A stretch of DNA of 64,000 bases, taken from an uncultured Parvularculaceae bacterium. Its GTDB lineage: Bacteria; Pseudomonadota; Alphaproteobacteria; Caulobacterales; Parvularculaceae. Below are positions 32,783 to 40,640 of the stretch, in pieces. The position numbers and the translations under genes were made by a program. The notes beneath the pieces are model-generated. The model did no database searches. It was given only the letters and a program-made list of their open reading frames with translations, and had not been told where the DNA came from. Within the stretch, counting starts at the first letter, position 1. Each line of letters begins with the position of its first letter. The stretch covers positions 62,001 through 126,000 of the forward strand of contig CAJXLJ010000001.1 in NCBI GenBank assembly GCA_913055785.1, in the 5' to 3' direction.

Positions 32783-33121
32783 ATGATTGCGCGCATCGTC
32801 ACGACCTTAGTCGGCATAATCCTTATTCTCTACGGCGTTATCGCTGCGATTTCGCCATTGCCCCTCGGCGTGCCGCTTGTGGTCCTCGGCCTGATTATGA
32901 TCGCCGCCGCCAACCCGGCGGCCCGCCCCTTGATCCGGTCGATGCGCCGTAAATGGCGATGGTTCGACTTTCTGGTTCGCAAAATCGCCAGCAGCTCGCC
33001 GAAACGCTTTCAGGAAACCATTGAGGAAACCGATCCGGAAGAACACAAGGAAGACGAAGAAGCTGAAAAAGATAAGCGCGCCGGTGACAAAAAAGAACAT
33101 GGAGAAACATTGAACGCATGA
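32783..33121 (+). CDS. PGPGW-like two-helix membrane protein A
   Basis: A 112-residue protein with two close membrane helices joined by a proline/glycine turn (ISPLPLGVPLVVLGLIMIAAANPAARP). A basic-aromatic segment (RSMRRKWRWFDFLVRK) and a very acidic/lysine-rich C-terminal tail follow. The helical hairpin resembles small PGPGW-type transmembrane proteins. The next gene overlaps it (ATGA) and encodes a clear paralogue with the same hairpin and RKRWRWLD segment. Function is unknown. Confidence 0.7.
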   Translation: MIARIVTTLVGIILILYGVIAAISPLPLGVPLVVLGLIMIAAANPAARPLIRSMRRKWRWFDFLVRKIASSSPKRFQETIEETDPEEHKEDEEAEKDKRAGDKKEHGETLNA

Positions 33122-33423
33122 TGATCCTGTTTCGCCTCGCGCTCGCCCTGTTCGCCTTCGCCCTGATTGTCGTCGGCGCGCTGGTCATGGTTGCGCCGAC
33201 GCCGTTTGGTTTTGTCATCGTCATTTTGGGGTTTCTCCTCCTGGCGACCGTCGCTCCCGCATTCGTCCGTTGGCTTCGCAAACGCTGGCGCTGGCTCGAC
33301 CGCCGGCTCGACAAGCTACAGAAAAACGGCCCAAAATGGCTCGCCGACATTTTCAGGCGATCCGACCCGTCAGCGACGCAAGATGAAAAAAACGAGACGG
33401 ATCAGGAAGAAGAAAGCCATTAA
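33118..33423 (+). CDS. PGPGW-like two-helix membrane protein B
   Basis: A 101-residue paralogue of the preceding protein. It has two hydrophobic helices around VMVAPTPFGFVIVILGF, then WLRKRWRWLDRRLDKL, and an acidic tail (DEKNETDQEEE). The ATG overlaps the upstream stop by four bases, so translation is coupled. A membrane hetero-oligomer of the two is a reasonable guess. No known function. Confidence 0.7.
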   Translation: MMILFRLALALFAFALIVVGALVMVAPTPFGFVIVILGFLLLATVAPAFVRWLRKRWRWLDRRLDKLQKNGPKWLADIFRRSDPSATQDEKNETDQEEESH

Positions 33424-33498
33424 CCCTACCGGAAGTGACGCCCCGCCAATTGCCCGGTTCTTGCAGATCCGAAGCAGGATTGATGCGGATAACGATCA

Positions 33499-34380
33499 AT
33501 GGCGAGTCTTTCCGTCTGCATTTTTGCGCATAATGAAGCGCGTCTTCTGCCGCGATGCATTCGCGCGCTCGGCGCCGCTGCGCCCGACGGCCGCTTCAAG
33601 GCGCATATTCTGGTTAACGGCGCAACCGACGACACGTTAATGGTCGCAAAAACACTCGCCGCCGTCGACACTCGCCTGGTCATTCATGAGCTCCCTATCG
33701 CCGACAAGGCGAACGCCTGGAACGAATATGTTCACCGGATCGCCGACGCTTCCGCGGTTCATATCTTTCTTGACGGAGATATCGCTCCAAGTCCCGGCGC
33801 CTTCGACGCCCTCGCCAGCGCGCTTGCAAGCCAACCCGAAGCCCTTGGCGCCGCCGCCCTGCCCGCATCAGGCCGCTCCAGACGCGCCTGGGCGACGCGG
33901 CTTTATTTGAACCGATATCTGAGCGGCAATCTCTACGCGTTATCCCGCTCTGCCATCGACAGTTTTCGAACGCATCGCATACGCCTTCCCTTCGGCGCAA
34001 AGGGCGAAGACGGACTGATCACCTATCTTCTCCTGACCGATCTGAAGGGCGGCGCCGACGATAGCCACGCCAACCGGATTGTCGTTGCGAGGGATGCGAC
34101 ATTCGAATTCGACTCACTTTCCGCGACCTGGCGTGATCTCAAGATCTACCACCGCCGCCTCAAGCGCTATTCGGAACGGTATTTCCAAAAAGAAGTTCTA
34201 TATCGTCTTCTGAAACGCGAGGGCGTCGTGGCGATGCCCGACAATATTTACGACATTTATACGCCGGAAGCGCTCGAGGCCCTGAGGCCGCGGCTCGATC
34301 CCGTCAACTTTATTTATGACTGGGCGACCTTGCGCTGGCTTCGCCAGCGCCACCCGCTCGCCATGACCGCGCGCGCCTAG
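33499..34380 (+). CDS. family 2 glycosyltransferase
   Basis: A 293-residue GT-A fold glycosyltransferase, cytoplasmic, with no membrane helix. SVCIFAHNEARLLPRCI is the nucleotide-sugar binding start. FLDGDIAP holds the DxD-type metal site, and GAKGEDGLITYLL carries the ED acid pair. Sugar and acceptor are unknown. Its stop codon overlaps the stop of the convergent nusG gene (shared CTAG). Confidence 0.85.
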   Translation: MASLSVCIFAHNEARLLPRCIRALGAAAPDGRFKAHILVNGATDDTLMVAKTLAAVDTRLVIHELPIADKANAWNEYVHRIADASAVHIFLDGDIAPSPGAFDALASALASQPEALGAAALPASGRSRRAWATRLYLNRYLSGNLYALSRSAIDSFRTHRIRLPFGAKGEDGLITYLLLTDLKGGADDSHANRIVVARDATFEFDSLSATWRDLKIYHRRLKRYSERYFQKEVLYRLLKREGVVAMPDNIYDIYTPEALEALRPRLDPVNFIYDWATLRWLRQRHPLAMTARA

Positions 34381-34910
34381 TTGGCTTTTTCAACCTGGCT
34401 GAATTCGAGTTCGACCGGCGTCGCCCGGCCGAAGATCGAGACCGCCACTTTAAGGCGGGCGGCGTCTTCATCGACATCCTCAACAACGCCAGAGAAGGAC
34501 GCAAAAGGCCCGTCGGTGACATGCACGGTCTCGCCGATCTCGAAGGAAATGGTCGGACGCGGCGCCGCCTCGCCTTCTTCGATCACGCCGCGAATACGAT
34601 CAACTTCCTTTTGCGGCACCGGCATCGGCTTGTTGCCGGATCCGAGAAAGCCCGTCACTTTCGGCGTATCCTTGATCAGGTGGTAGGTCTGGTCATTAAG
34701 CGTCATGCGCACCAGCACATAGCCCGGGAAAAAGCGCCGCTCGGTATTGATCTTCCGCCCGCGGCGGACTTCCGTCACCTCTTCGGTCGGCACATAAACT
34801 TCCTCGATGAAGTCATCGAGGCCCTTTTCCTTCGCCGAAAGCAAAATCGCGTCAGCGACCTTCTTTTCGAAATTCGAATAGGCGTGAACGATATACCAGT
34901 TCGCGGTCAT
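34377..34910 (-). CDS. nusG: transcription termination/antitermination protein NusG
   Basis: A 177-residue NusG, which binds the RNA polymerase clamp and links it to Rho or ribosomes. The N-terminal NGN domain starts WYIVHAYSNFEKKVADAI and contains RKINTERRFFPGYVLVRM. The C-terminal KOW domain has VHVTDGPFASFSGVVEDVDE. It follows secE on the same strand with a 23-base gap. Unusually, the ribosomal genes rplK/rplA do not follow. A glycosyltransferase gene converges instead, and the two stop codons overlap. Confidence 0.97.
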   Translation of the reverse strand: MTANWYIVHAYSNFEKKVADAILLSAKEKGLDDFIEEVYVPTEEVTEVRRGRKINTERRFFPGYVLVRMTLNDQTYHLIKDTPKVTGFLGSGNKPMPVPQKEVDRIRGVIEEGEAAPRPTISFEIGETVHVTDGPFASFSGVVEDVDEDAARLKVAVSIFGRATPVELEFSQVEKAN

Positions 34911-34933
34911 GGCCCGTGTCCGTTTGAATTGAG

Positions 34934-35218
34934 TTAGTTAGAGCTTGGCGTGACGCAGTCGATCGGCAGCGTGTGGCAGACCCCGAAGCGCAGGAGCTGA
35001 TCAACGCCGAAGAAGAACACCGCCATGATCGCCACCATGATCAGCACCATGATGGTCGAAACCATGGTTTCGTTCCGGGTGGTCCAGGAGACTTTGGAAG
35101 CTTCAGCGCGAACCTGCTGAAGAAACACGAACGGGTTCGTCCGCTTCTTCTTCTTGGTTTCGGCCGCCTTGCCTTCGATCACCGGCGCTGCGCCGCCTGT
35201 TTTCTTGCTCTTCGCCAT
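34934..35218 (-). CDS. secE: preprotein translocase subunit SecE
   Basis: A 94-residue single-helix SecE of the SecYEG channel. FLQQVRAEASKVSWTTRNET is the conserved amphipathic helix and hinge, followed by the membrane helix (VSTIMVLIMVAIMAVFFFGVDQLL). A Lys-rich N-terminal extension of ~25 residues and a short cysteine-containing periplasmic end (CHTLPIDC) flank it. The start is the ATG at 35218 with AGGAAC upstream; a longer frame to 35335 is not supported. tRNA-Trp lies upstream on the same strand. Confidence 0.95.
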   Translation of the reverse strand: MAKSKKTGGAAPVIEGKAAETKKKKRTNPFVFLQQVRAEASKVSWTTRNETMVSTIMVLIMVAIMAVFFFGVDQLLRFGVCHTLPIDCVTPSSN

Positions 35219-35446
35219 GTTCCTACGCTTTCGCCTTGCGCCGGCCGTCTTGAAGACATGAGGGCTCGCGCGCCTATTTGACGCTGACCTTAAATCTCCA
35301 GAGGCTTTCGGAAGATGACCGGTTAGGTAAACCATTTCCGCCCGCCGTCAAGCGCCGCCGGGAAAGAATTCCGGCCTGGCGCAAGCCGCCATCGCAGCGA
35401 GGCCAACTACAGACCATTCACGAAGTTATTGATTTTCCTAGAATAA

Positions 35447-35522
35447 TGGCAGGGGCGGAGGGACTCGAACCCCCGGCCCTCGGTTTTGGAGACCGATGCT
35501 CTACCAACTGAGCTACACCCCT
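35447..35522 (-). tRNA. tRNA-Trp (CCA)
   Basis: On the minus strand the sequence forms a complete cloverleaf with acceptor AGGGGUG/CGCCCCU, anticodon loop CUCCAAA (anticodon CCA), T loop GGUUCGAGUCC-type and an encoded CCA end. It precedes secE-nusG, the standard bacterial order. The ~225 bases between it and secE contain no evident gene. Confidence 0.97.
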
Positions 35523-35589
35523 GTGCCGGACCTCCTGCATTAGGGCCCCCGCCCGCCCCATGCAAGTGCTGAATAGCGGCTTGGGGCGA

Positions 35590-36732
35590 TTAACCCCCGA
35601 TCCACTCAAGGATGGTCCGGGCGGCGAGATCGCTGGCATGGGCCCCGCCAGCGCCAAGCTTTTCAAGCGCCGCCGGAAAGGCCCCGCGCTGGGCCTCGCG
35701 CGCCGCCGGATCGTCAAGCAGCGCCGTAAGCGCTTCAGCCATCAGCTCGGGCCTGCACTCTTCCTGAAGAAACTCCGGCATGACCGCCCGTCCGCTCGCG
35801 ATGTTCACCATCGAAACGTGATCCAGGAGGTAAACACGGCGCGCCCAGGCCGCCGCCGCCCAGTGAACGCGGTAGGCGACGACGGTCGGCGTTTCATGAA
35901 TCGCAAGCTCGGTCGTGACCGTGCCCGAGGCCGCGAGCGCCACATCGGCGGCGGCGAAAAGATCGAAACGCTCGTCCGCCGGGACCGCTATCGTATCCGC
36001 CGGCCAGTCTTGGAGCGCGGCGCGCACGGCGGGCGCGACGCTCGGCGCGACGGACACCGCGATGCGCAATTCCGGCCGTCCTTCGGCGGCCAGTTCCACC
36101 GTCCTCCGGAACGGACCCATCAGTCTCGCGATCTCGCCGGAACGGCTGCCGGGCGCGATCGCCAGCAAAGGCGCTGCATCGAGTCCATGGCGGGCGCGAA
36201 ACGCCGCCGCATCGCCCCGACTGCGCAAAGCCTCCTGAAAAAGGCCGTTGCCGACGCATTTCGTCCGTACGCCCTCTTTTTCGAAATACGGAACCTCGAA
36301 TTCGAAGAGCGTCAGGACGCCATCGAAGAGACCTGCCAGGGTCTTCGCGCGATGCGGACGGGAGGCCCAAACCTGGGGCGCGACATATTTGAAGAGTTTC
36401 GTTCCGGGCGAACGCCGTCTGATTTTCCGGGCGGCGATGCGCGCGAAGGACCATCCGTCGATCAGCACAGCGGCATCGACATCTGCGGCAGCCGCAGCCT
36501 GCGCAAGACGCGACGCCCCCGCCAGCGCCGCCGGAAGGGCTTTCAGCGCGCCAGCCGGCCCAATCACAGCGAACGGATGGATCGGGAACAAGCTCTCAAG
36601 ACCTTCAGCCGCCATCAAGGCGCCGCCGCAGCCCGTGAACTGCACTTCCGGCGCGAGGCGCTTCAGGCTGGCCATCAGCGCGGCGCCATGGGCGTCGCCC
36701 GACGGTTCGACAGCGCAGAGCATTATTTTCAT
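35590..36732 (-). CDS. lpxB: lipid-A-disaccharide synthase
   Basis: A 380-residue GT19 glycosyltransferase that joins UDP-diacylglucosamine and lipid X to make the lipid A disaccharide at the inner membrane. The N terminus AVEPSGDAHGAALM, the FVAPQ-like KYVAPQVWASRPHRAKTL, and SGTVTTELAIHETPTVVAYRV near the C terminus are hallmarks. It is the last gene of the envelope operon, 21 bases after lpxI, and ends just before tRNA-Trp. Confidence 0.95.
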   Translation of the reverse strand: MKIMLCAVEPSGDAHGAALMASLKRLAPEVQFTGCGGALMAAEGLESLFPIHPFAVIGPAGALKALPAALAGASRLAQAAAAADVDAAVLIDGWSFARIAARKIRRRSPGTKLFKYVAPQVWASRPHRAKTLAGLFDGVLTLFEFEVPYFEKEGVRTKCVGNGLFQEALRSRGDAAAFRARHGLDAAPLLAIAPGSRSGEIARLMGPFRRTVELAAEGRPELRIAVSVAPSVAPAVRAALQDWPADTIAVPADERFDLFAAADVALAASGTVTTELAIHETPTVVAYRVHWAAAAWARRVYLLDHVSMVNIASGRAVMPEFLQEECRPELMAEALTALLDDPAAREAQRGAFPAALEKLGAGGAHASDLAARTILEWIGG

Positions 36733-36753
36733 CGGCTCATTCCGGCGCGGCGA

Positions 36754-37605
36754 TCAGAACGCATCCGCCGCGCGCAAGTCTTGCTGCGTAAACCCGTAAA
36801 CAAAGAGGCCGGCTTCGTCCGCGAGCCAGACCATGCTGTCACGGTCGATAATGAGCGCCCGCTCAGCCTCGTATGCAACGCCGTTAAGACCGGCGGCCGC
36901 GATATTGCGAATGGTTTGGGGGCCGATCACCGGAAGATCGATCCGCAACTCCTGACCCGGCTTCGGCTTCTTTACGAGAACGCCCGACTTCCCGCCGCCG
37001 CGGACGCCCAAAGGCAGACCGGCGCAACGTTCCAGCATGGCGTCGGTGCCCTCAGCCGCCTCAACGGCCAGCGTCAGGCCAAGCGCGACCACCGCAGCCT
37101 GTCCGACATCAAAGGGTCCGAGCGCATCGATCAGCGCTGCGGCCTTGGCGATATCGCGGAGATTGCTTTCATCCGGCGCGACGGCGCCCAGCGCGCCCGC
37201 TGGCGCCTTGAGGCTTCCCAGCGCTTCTTCAGCGCCAATCACCTTAACGCCTTCTGATTCAACCGTATCGACGACGACCTGCAAGAGCGCGCCGTCGCCT
37301 TTCGCCGCCGCCGCAAGGATTTTCGGCAGCATCGCCGCGCCCCGCCAGTCGGCCTTGAGTGCGGCGAAATCCGGCCGCCGCACAACGCCGGCGAACACAG
37401 CCGCGTCGCAGTTCTGGTCTTTCAAAATGCGCAGGATCTTGCCGGCCTCGCCAAAACCGCACTCATCGCCTCCCAGGACAGGATCGGCGAAACCGGCGAT
37501 GCGGATGACGTGACACGCAGCCGATCGCTCCCGGCAAGCGCGAATGATCTGCGCCGGCAGCTCGCCGCCGCCGGCGATCACCGCGAGTTTGCGCCATCCC
37601 GTCAT
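36754..37605 (-). CDS. lpxI: UDP-2,3-diacylglucosamine diphosphatase LpxI
   Basis: A 283-residue LpxI (DUF1009), which hydrolyses UDP-2,3-diacylglucosamine to lipid X plus UMP. Alphaproteobacteria use it in place of LpxH. The N-terminal LAVIAGGGELPAQI and the C-terminal domain with AGGSKSGVLVKK-like GGKSGVLVKKPKPGQELRIDLPVIGPQTI are characteristic. It lies between lpxA (5-base gap) and lpxB, i.e. directly before the enzyme that uses its product. Confidence 0.95.
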   Translation of the reverse strand: MTGWRKLAVIAGGGELPAQIIRACRERSAACHVIRIAGFADPVLGGDECGFGEAGKILRILKDQNCDAAVFAGVVRRPDFAALKADWRGAAMLPKILAAAAKGDGALLQVVVDTVESEGVKVIGAEEALGSLKAPAGALGAVAPDESNLRDIAKAAALIDALGPFDVGQAAVVALGLTLAVEAAEGTDAMLERCAGLPLGVRGGGKSGVLVKKPKPGQELRIDLPVIGPQTIRNIAAAGLNGVAYEAERALIIDRDSMVWLADEAGLFVYGFTQQDLRAADAF

Positions 37606-37610
37606 GATAT

Positions 37611-38396
37611 TCAGCGCGCCGGCGTCATCAACGGGCGCGGCGCGTCCGCGTCGATAAACTCAAGGATCGACACGATTTCAGGCACTGTTGCATAAGCGGC
37701 CCGCACCTGCTCGACACGTTCCTTCAACGTATCCTTCTCGCCAAACAGCATCTGATATGCGCCGCGCAGCGCATGAATGCGTTCGCGCGGCAGGCCGCGC
37801 CGCTTCATGCCGACAATATTGAGACCGCCCAATCGGGCGTGATTACCGAATGCGGACGCGTACGGGATGACATCCATCGTCACAGCCGCGCAGCCGCCGA
37901 CAAACGCGTAGCTGCCGATCCGGCAAAACTGGTGAATGCCGGCGAGCGCGCCGAGAATAGCGCCCTTCCCGATATTGGCGTGACCGCCGATCGCGACGAA
38001 ATTCGTGCAGATGACGTCATCACCGATGCAGCAGTCATGGGCGACATGCGAGTTGCCCATGAAAAACACCCTGTCGCCGACGATCGTGACGCCACCGCCT
38101 TCGACGGTGCCGGCGTGCATCGTCACATGTTCGCGAATGAGCGCATCGGCGCCGATTTTCAGTTTTGTCGGTTCTCCCTTGTGCCGCAGATGCTGCGGCG
38201 GACCGCCAAGCACGGCGAAGGGATGAACGATCGTGCGCGAGCCGATTTCCGTATCGCCCTCGATCACCACATGACTTTTCAGCACCACGCCTTCGGCGAG
38301 CTTCACTGCAGGTCCGACCCGACAGTAAGGGCCCACGACAACCCCGTTCCCGAGTTGCGCGCCCTCTTCAACGATTGCTGTCGGATGAATGCTCAC
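37611..38396 (-). CDS. lpxA: UDP-N-acetylglucosamine acyltransferase
   Basis: A 261-residue left-handed beta-helix acyltransferase performing the first step of lipid A synthesis with 3-hydroxyacyl-ACP. Starts IHPTAIVEEGAQLGNGVVVGPYCRVG. Hexapeptide repeats run through ~190 residues, with the catalytic-His region around MGNSHVAHDCCIGD. The C-terminal helical domain (RGLPRERIHALRGAYQMLF) is present. It starts 14 bases after fabZ in the usual order fabZ-lpxA. Confidence 0.96.
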   Translation of the reverse strand: MSIHPTAIVEEGAQLGNGVVVGPYCRVGPAVKLAEGVVLKSHVVIEGDTEIGSRTIVHPFAVLGGPPQHLRHKGEPTKLKIGADALIREHVTMHAGTVEGGGVTIVGDRVFFMGNSHVAHDCCIGDDVICTNFVAIGGHANIGKGAILGALAGIHQFCRIGSYAFVGGCAAVTMDVIPYASAFGNHARLGGLNIVGMKRRGLPRERIHALRGAYQMLFGEKDTLKERVEQVRAAYATVPEIVSILEFIDADAPRPLMTPAR

Positions 38397-38410
38397 AGGG
38401 CCCCGAACAA

Positions 38411-38872
38411 TCAGACTGCCTGCGCCAGCATGGCGGAATATTGAGCTTCGGCGACTTTCACGTCGCCGACATACGCCTTGCCCTCAAACCGCCAGACCGG
38501 CGGGCGACGCTGGACGGTGCTGACGTGAATATGCAGCTGGTCGCCCGGAATAACCGGCTTGCGAAACCGCGCCTTGTCGACCCCCATGAATAAAACAATG
38601 TTATTCTCGACATCCAGGTTTTCCGTATAGGACGTAAACGCCGCCGCCGCCTGGGCCATCGCCTCAACGATGAGGACCCCCGGCATGACCGGTTTTTTCG
38701 GGAAATGTCCCTGAAAATAGCCGTCCCCATAACTGACATTCTTAACGCCAATTGCGCTTTCGCCGGGTTTGATATCGATAAGACGATCAATCAGCAGCAT
38801 CGGATACCGATGCGGCAGGATTTCCATCAGTTCATGTACTTCTAGCGTGCTCTTGCCGGGTTCGATCGTCAT
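38411..38872 (-). CDS. fabZ: 3-hydroxyacyl-ACP dehydratase FabZ
   Basis: A 153-residue hot-dog dehydratase of fatty-acid elongation. The catalytic His is in LPHRYPMLLIDR, and GHFPKKPVMPGVLIVEAMAQ carries the catalytic Glu. FabZ and the Lpx acyltransferases compete for 3-hydroxyacyl-ACP, which may explain their shared operon. It lies five bases from lpxD and 14 from lpxA. Confidence 0.97.
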   Translation of the reverse strand: MTIEPGKSTLEVHELMEILPHRYPMLLIDRLIDIKPGESAIGVKNVSYGDGYFQGHFPKKPVMPGVLIVEAMAQAAAAFTSYTENLDVENNIVLFMGVDKARFRKPVIPGDQLHIHVSTVQRRPPVWRFEGKAYVGDVKVAEAQYSAMLAQAV

Positions 38873-38877
38873 GGCCT

Positions 38878-39879
38878 TTACCTGTTCTTCGATTTCGCCA
38901 GCTTCGCAAGCGCAGCGCTCTCACGAAGCCAGTTCTTAACGGGACGCGCGGGTATGCCGCCCCAGCGCTCACCCGCCGGCACATCGCGCATCAGCCCAGC
39001 TTTAGCAGCAATTTGGGCGCCGTCGCCAATGGTTAAATGGTCCTTCAGGCCGACCTGGCCGCCCATAAAGACCCCGTCGCCGATCACGCAACTGCCGGAT
39101 ATGCCCGTCTGAGCCGCCAGAATGCAATAGCGGCCAATGCGCACGTTGTGGCCAATTTGCACAAGATTGTCGATTTTCGTGCCCTCTCCGATCACCGTGT
39201 CGCCAAGCGCGCCACGGTCGATGGTCGAATTGGCGCCGATCTCGACCCCGTCGCCGATGAGCACGCGGCCAAGCTGCGGCACGCGGACCAACCCTTCCGG
39301 CCCTTCGGCGAACCCGAATCCCGCCTGACCGATCCGCGCGCCCGCAAGCAATTGCGCGTTTTCGCCGATCACCGCGTGAGTGACGGTCGATCCCGATTCA
39401 ATATGCGTTCCGGCGCCAATCTCGACGCCGCGGCCTATACGGCAATGCGCGCCGATCCGGGCGCCGGGGCCGATCGATGCGCCGGCGCCGATGGAAACGG
39501 TTGGATGTATCTCAGCATCAGGACTAATCGAAGCATCCCCGTCTTCCGCCGGCGCTTCGTCTTCAAGCGAGTAATGAAGCCGCCCCGCCAGAATAGCGAA
39601 AGCGAGTCTGGGCGAGGCAACCGGCAATACCGGCCCGCCCGCCGCTTTCGGCGCCAGCGAGCCAGTCGTCAGGCATAGGCCGAAGGATCGCCCGGAAAGT
39701 TTCGCAATCGCTTCATCGTCACTGCAATATACAACGGCTTCGCCAAGATCAGGCTCATCGAGCGCTGCGACGCGACTGACCTCACCCGCACCGAAGCCTT
39801 GTCCCCGAGCGCCGGCGAGATCGGCCGCTTCTTCAAGCGAGAGCGGAGAACGGCTCGCAAAATACCGCAGATCAGGCAT
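38878..39879 (-). CDS. lpxD: UDP-3-O-acylglucosamine N-acyltransferase
   Basis: A 333-residue LpxD adding the N-linked acyl chain in lipid A synthesis. An N-terminal uridine-binding domain (~1-110) is followed by about ten hexapeptide turns of left-handed beta helix. The catalytic-His neighbourhood is [17 protein letters not shown], and the C-terminal [15 protein letters not shown] helix closes it. It lies ~85 bases downstream of skp. Confidence 0.96.
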   Translation of the reverse strand: MPDLRYFASRSPLSLEEAADLAGARGQGFGAGEVSRVAALDEPDLGEAVVYCSDDEAIAKLSGRSFGLCLTTGSLAPKAAGGPVLPVASPRLAFAILAGRLHYSLEDEAPAEDGDASISPDAEIHPTVSIGAGASIGPGARIGAHCRIGRGVEIGAGTHIESGSTVTHAVIGENAQLLAGARIGQAGFGFAEGPEGLVRVPQLGRVLIGDGVEIGANSTIDRGALGDTVIGEGTKIDNLVQIGHNVRIGRYCILAAQTGISGSCVIGDGVFMGGQVGLKDHLTIGDGAQIAAKAGLMRDVPAGERWGGIPARPVKNWLRESAALAKLAKSKNR

Positions 39880-39965
39880 AACCGCTCTTTATCCCATTTC
39901 TCCCGGCAAACAAACGGCCGGCGCAAGAAACGCCGGCCGCACAAGACTGAATGCTTGCAAGAAGC

Positions 39966-40622
39966 TTACTTCTTTTTCTTGTTAGCCGCATCGGCGGCTT
40001 CCTGTTGCTTGGCCGCAATCTCTTTCAGCTTCTTCTCAACGTCAGCAAGCGTGATCTTTTCGACTTCAACGGTGCTCATCTTTTTATCGAGCGCCGCAAT
40101 CACTTCCTGAGTCACATCAGTTTCAACCGCGTTGTACAACACGGCGGAGCGGTCGAGCATGATCGTCGCACCGCGCTTTTCAATGACCTCTTTCATAATC
40201 GGGGCCGCCTCGTTGAGGATTGTCGCCCTCGCATTATCAACGACCGCGCTGAACGCCTGATCCATGATCTGCGCGCGTTGCGGCAAACCATATTGCTGGC
40301 GCATGGCGAGCTCCTGCTCGGTCTTCTGGCGAACCTCGTCCGACATCAGCGACGCATTCTTCTGGTAGTCCGCAATATCTTTTTCAAGGTCGGCTTTTAA
40401 AGCCTCCAGTTCCTTGGCGATGTTATCGCGAACCTTCTGGGCCTGATCGGGAATGGTCTTGCCAGCCTTGGACTGGGTAACCAGTTGCGCCCGGTCCACA
40501 ATCAAGATCACCGGCGCCTTCTGCGCGCTCTGGGCTTCAGCGTTGTTCAGCGCCGGCGCAGCGACGAGACCGCCAACTGCAAGCGCCAAGGCTCCCGCCA
40601 TCGCCATCATCTGCTTTTTCAT
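39966..40622 (-). CDS. skp: OmpH/Skp family periplasmic chaperone
   Basis: A 218-residue exported chaperone that guards unfolded outer-membrane proteins on the way to BamA. A signal peptide (MMAMAGALALAVGGLVAAPA) is followed by a long charged helical hairpin (KELEALKADLEKDIADYQKN) and a Lys-rich end. The ATG at 40622 behind GAGGTGTAAG is preferred over one four codons upstream. It is directly downstream of bamA, the classic order. Confidence 0.93.
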   Translation of the reverse strand: MKKQMMAMAGALALAVGGLVAAPALNNAEAQSAQKAPVILIVDRAQLVTQSKAGKTIPDQAQKVRDNIAKELEALKADLEKDIADYQKNASLMSDEVRQKTEQELAMRQQYGLPQRAQIMDQAFSAVVDNARATILNEAAPIMKEVIEKRGATIMLDRSAVLYNAVETDVTQEVIAALDKKMSTVEVEKITLADVEKKLKEIAAKQQEAADAANKKKK

Positions 40623-40640
40623 CTTACACCTCATACCTTC

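Noticed and set aside
35560-37257. 565-codon plus-strand frame over lpxB-lpxI
   Set aside because: Shadow of two certain genes on the other strand; Arg/Gly-rich composition is typical of antisense frames in GC-rich DNA.
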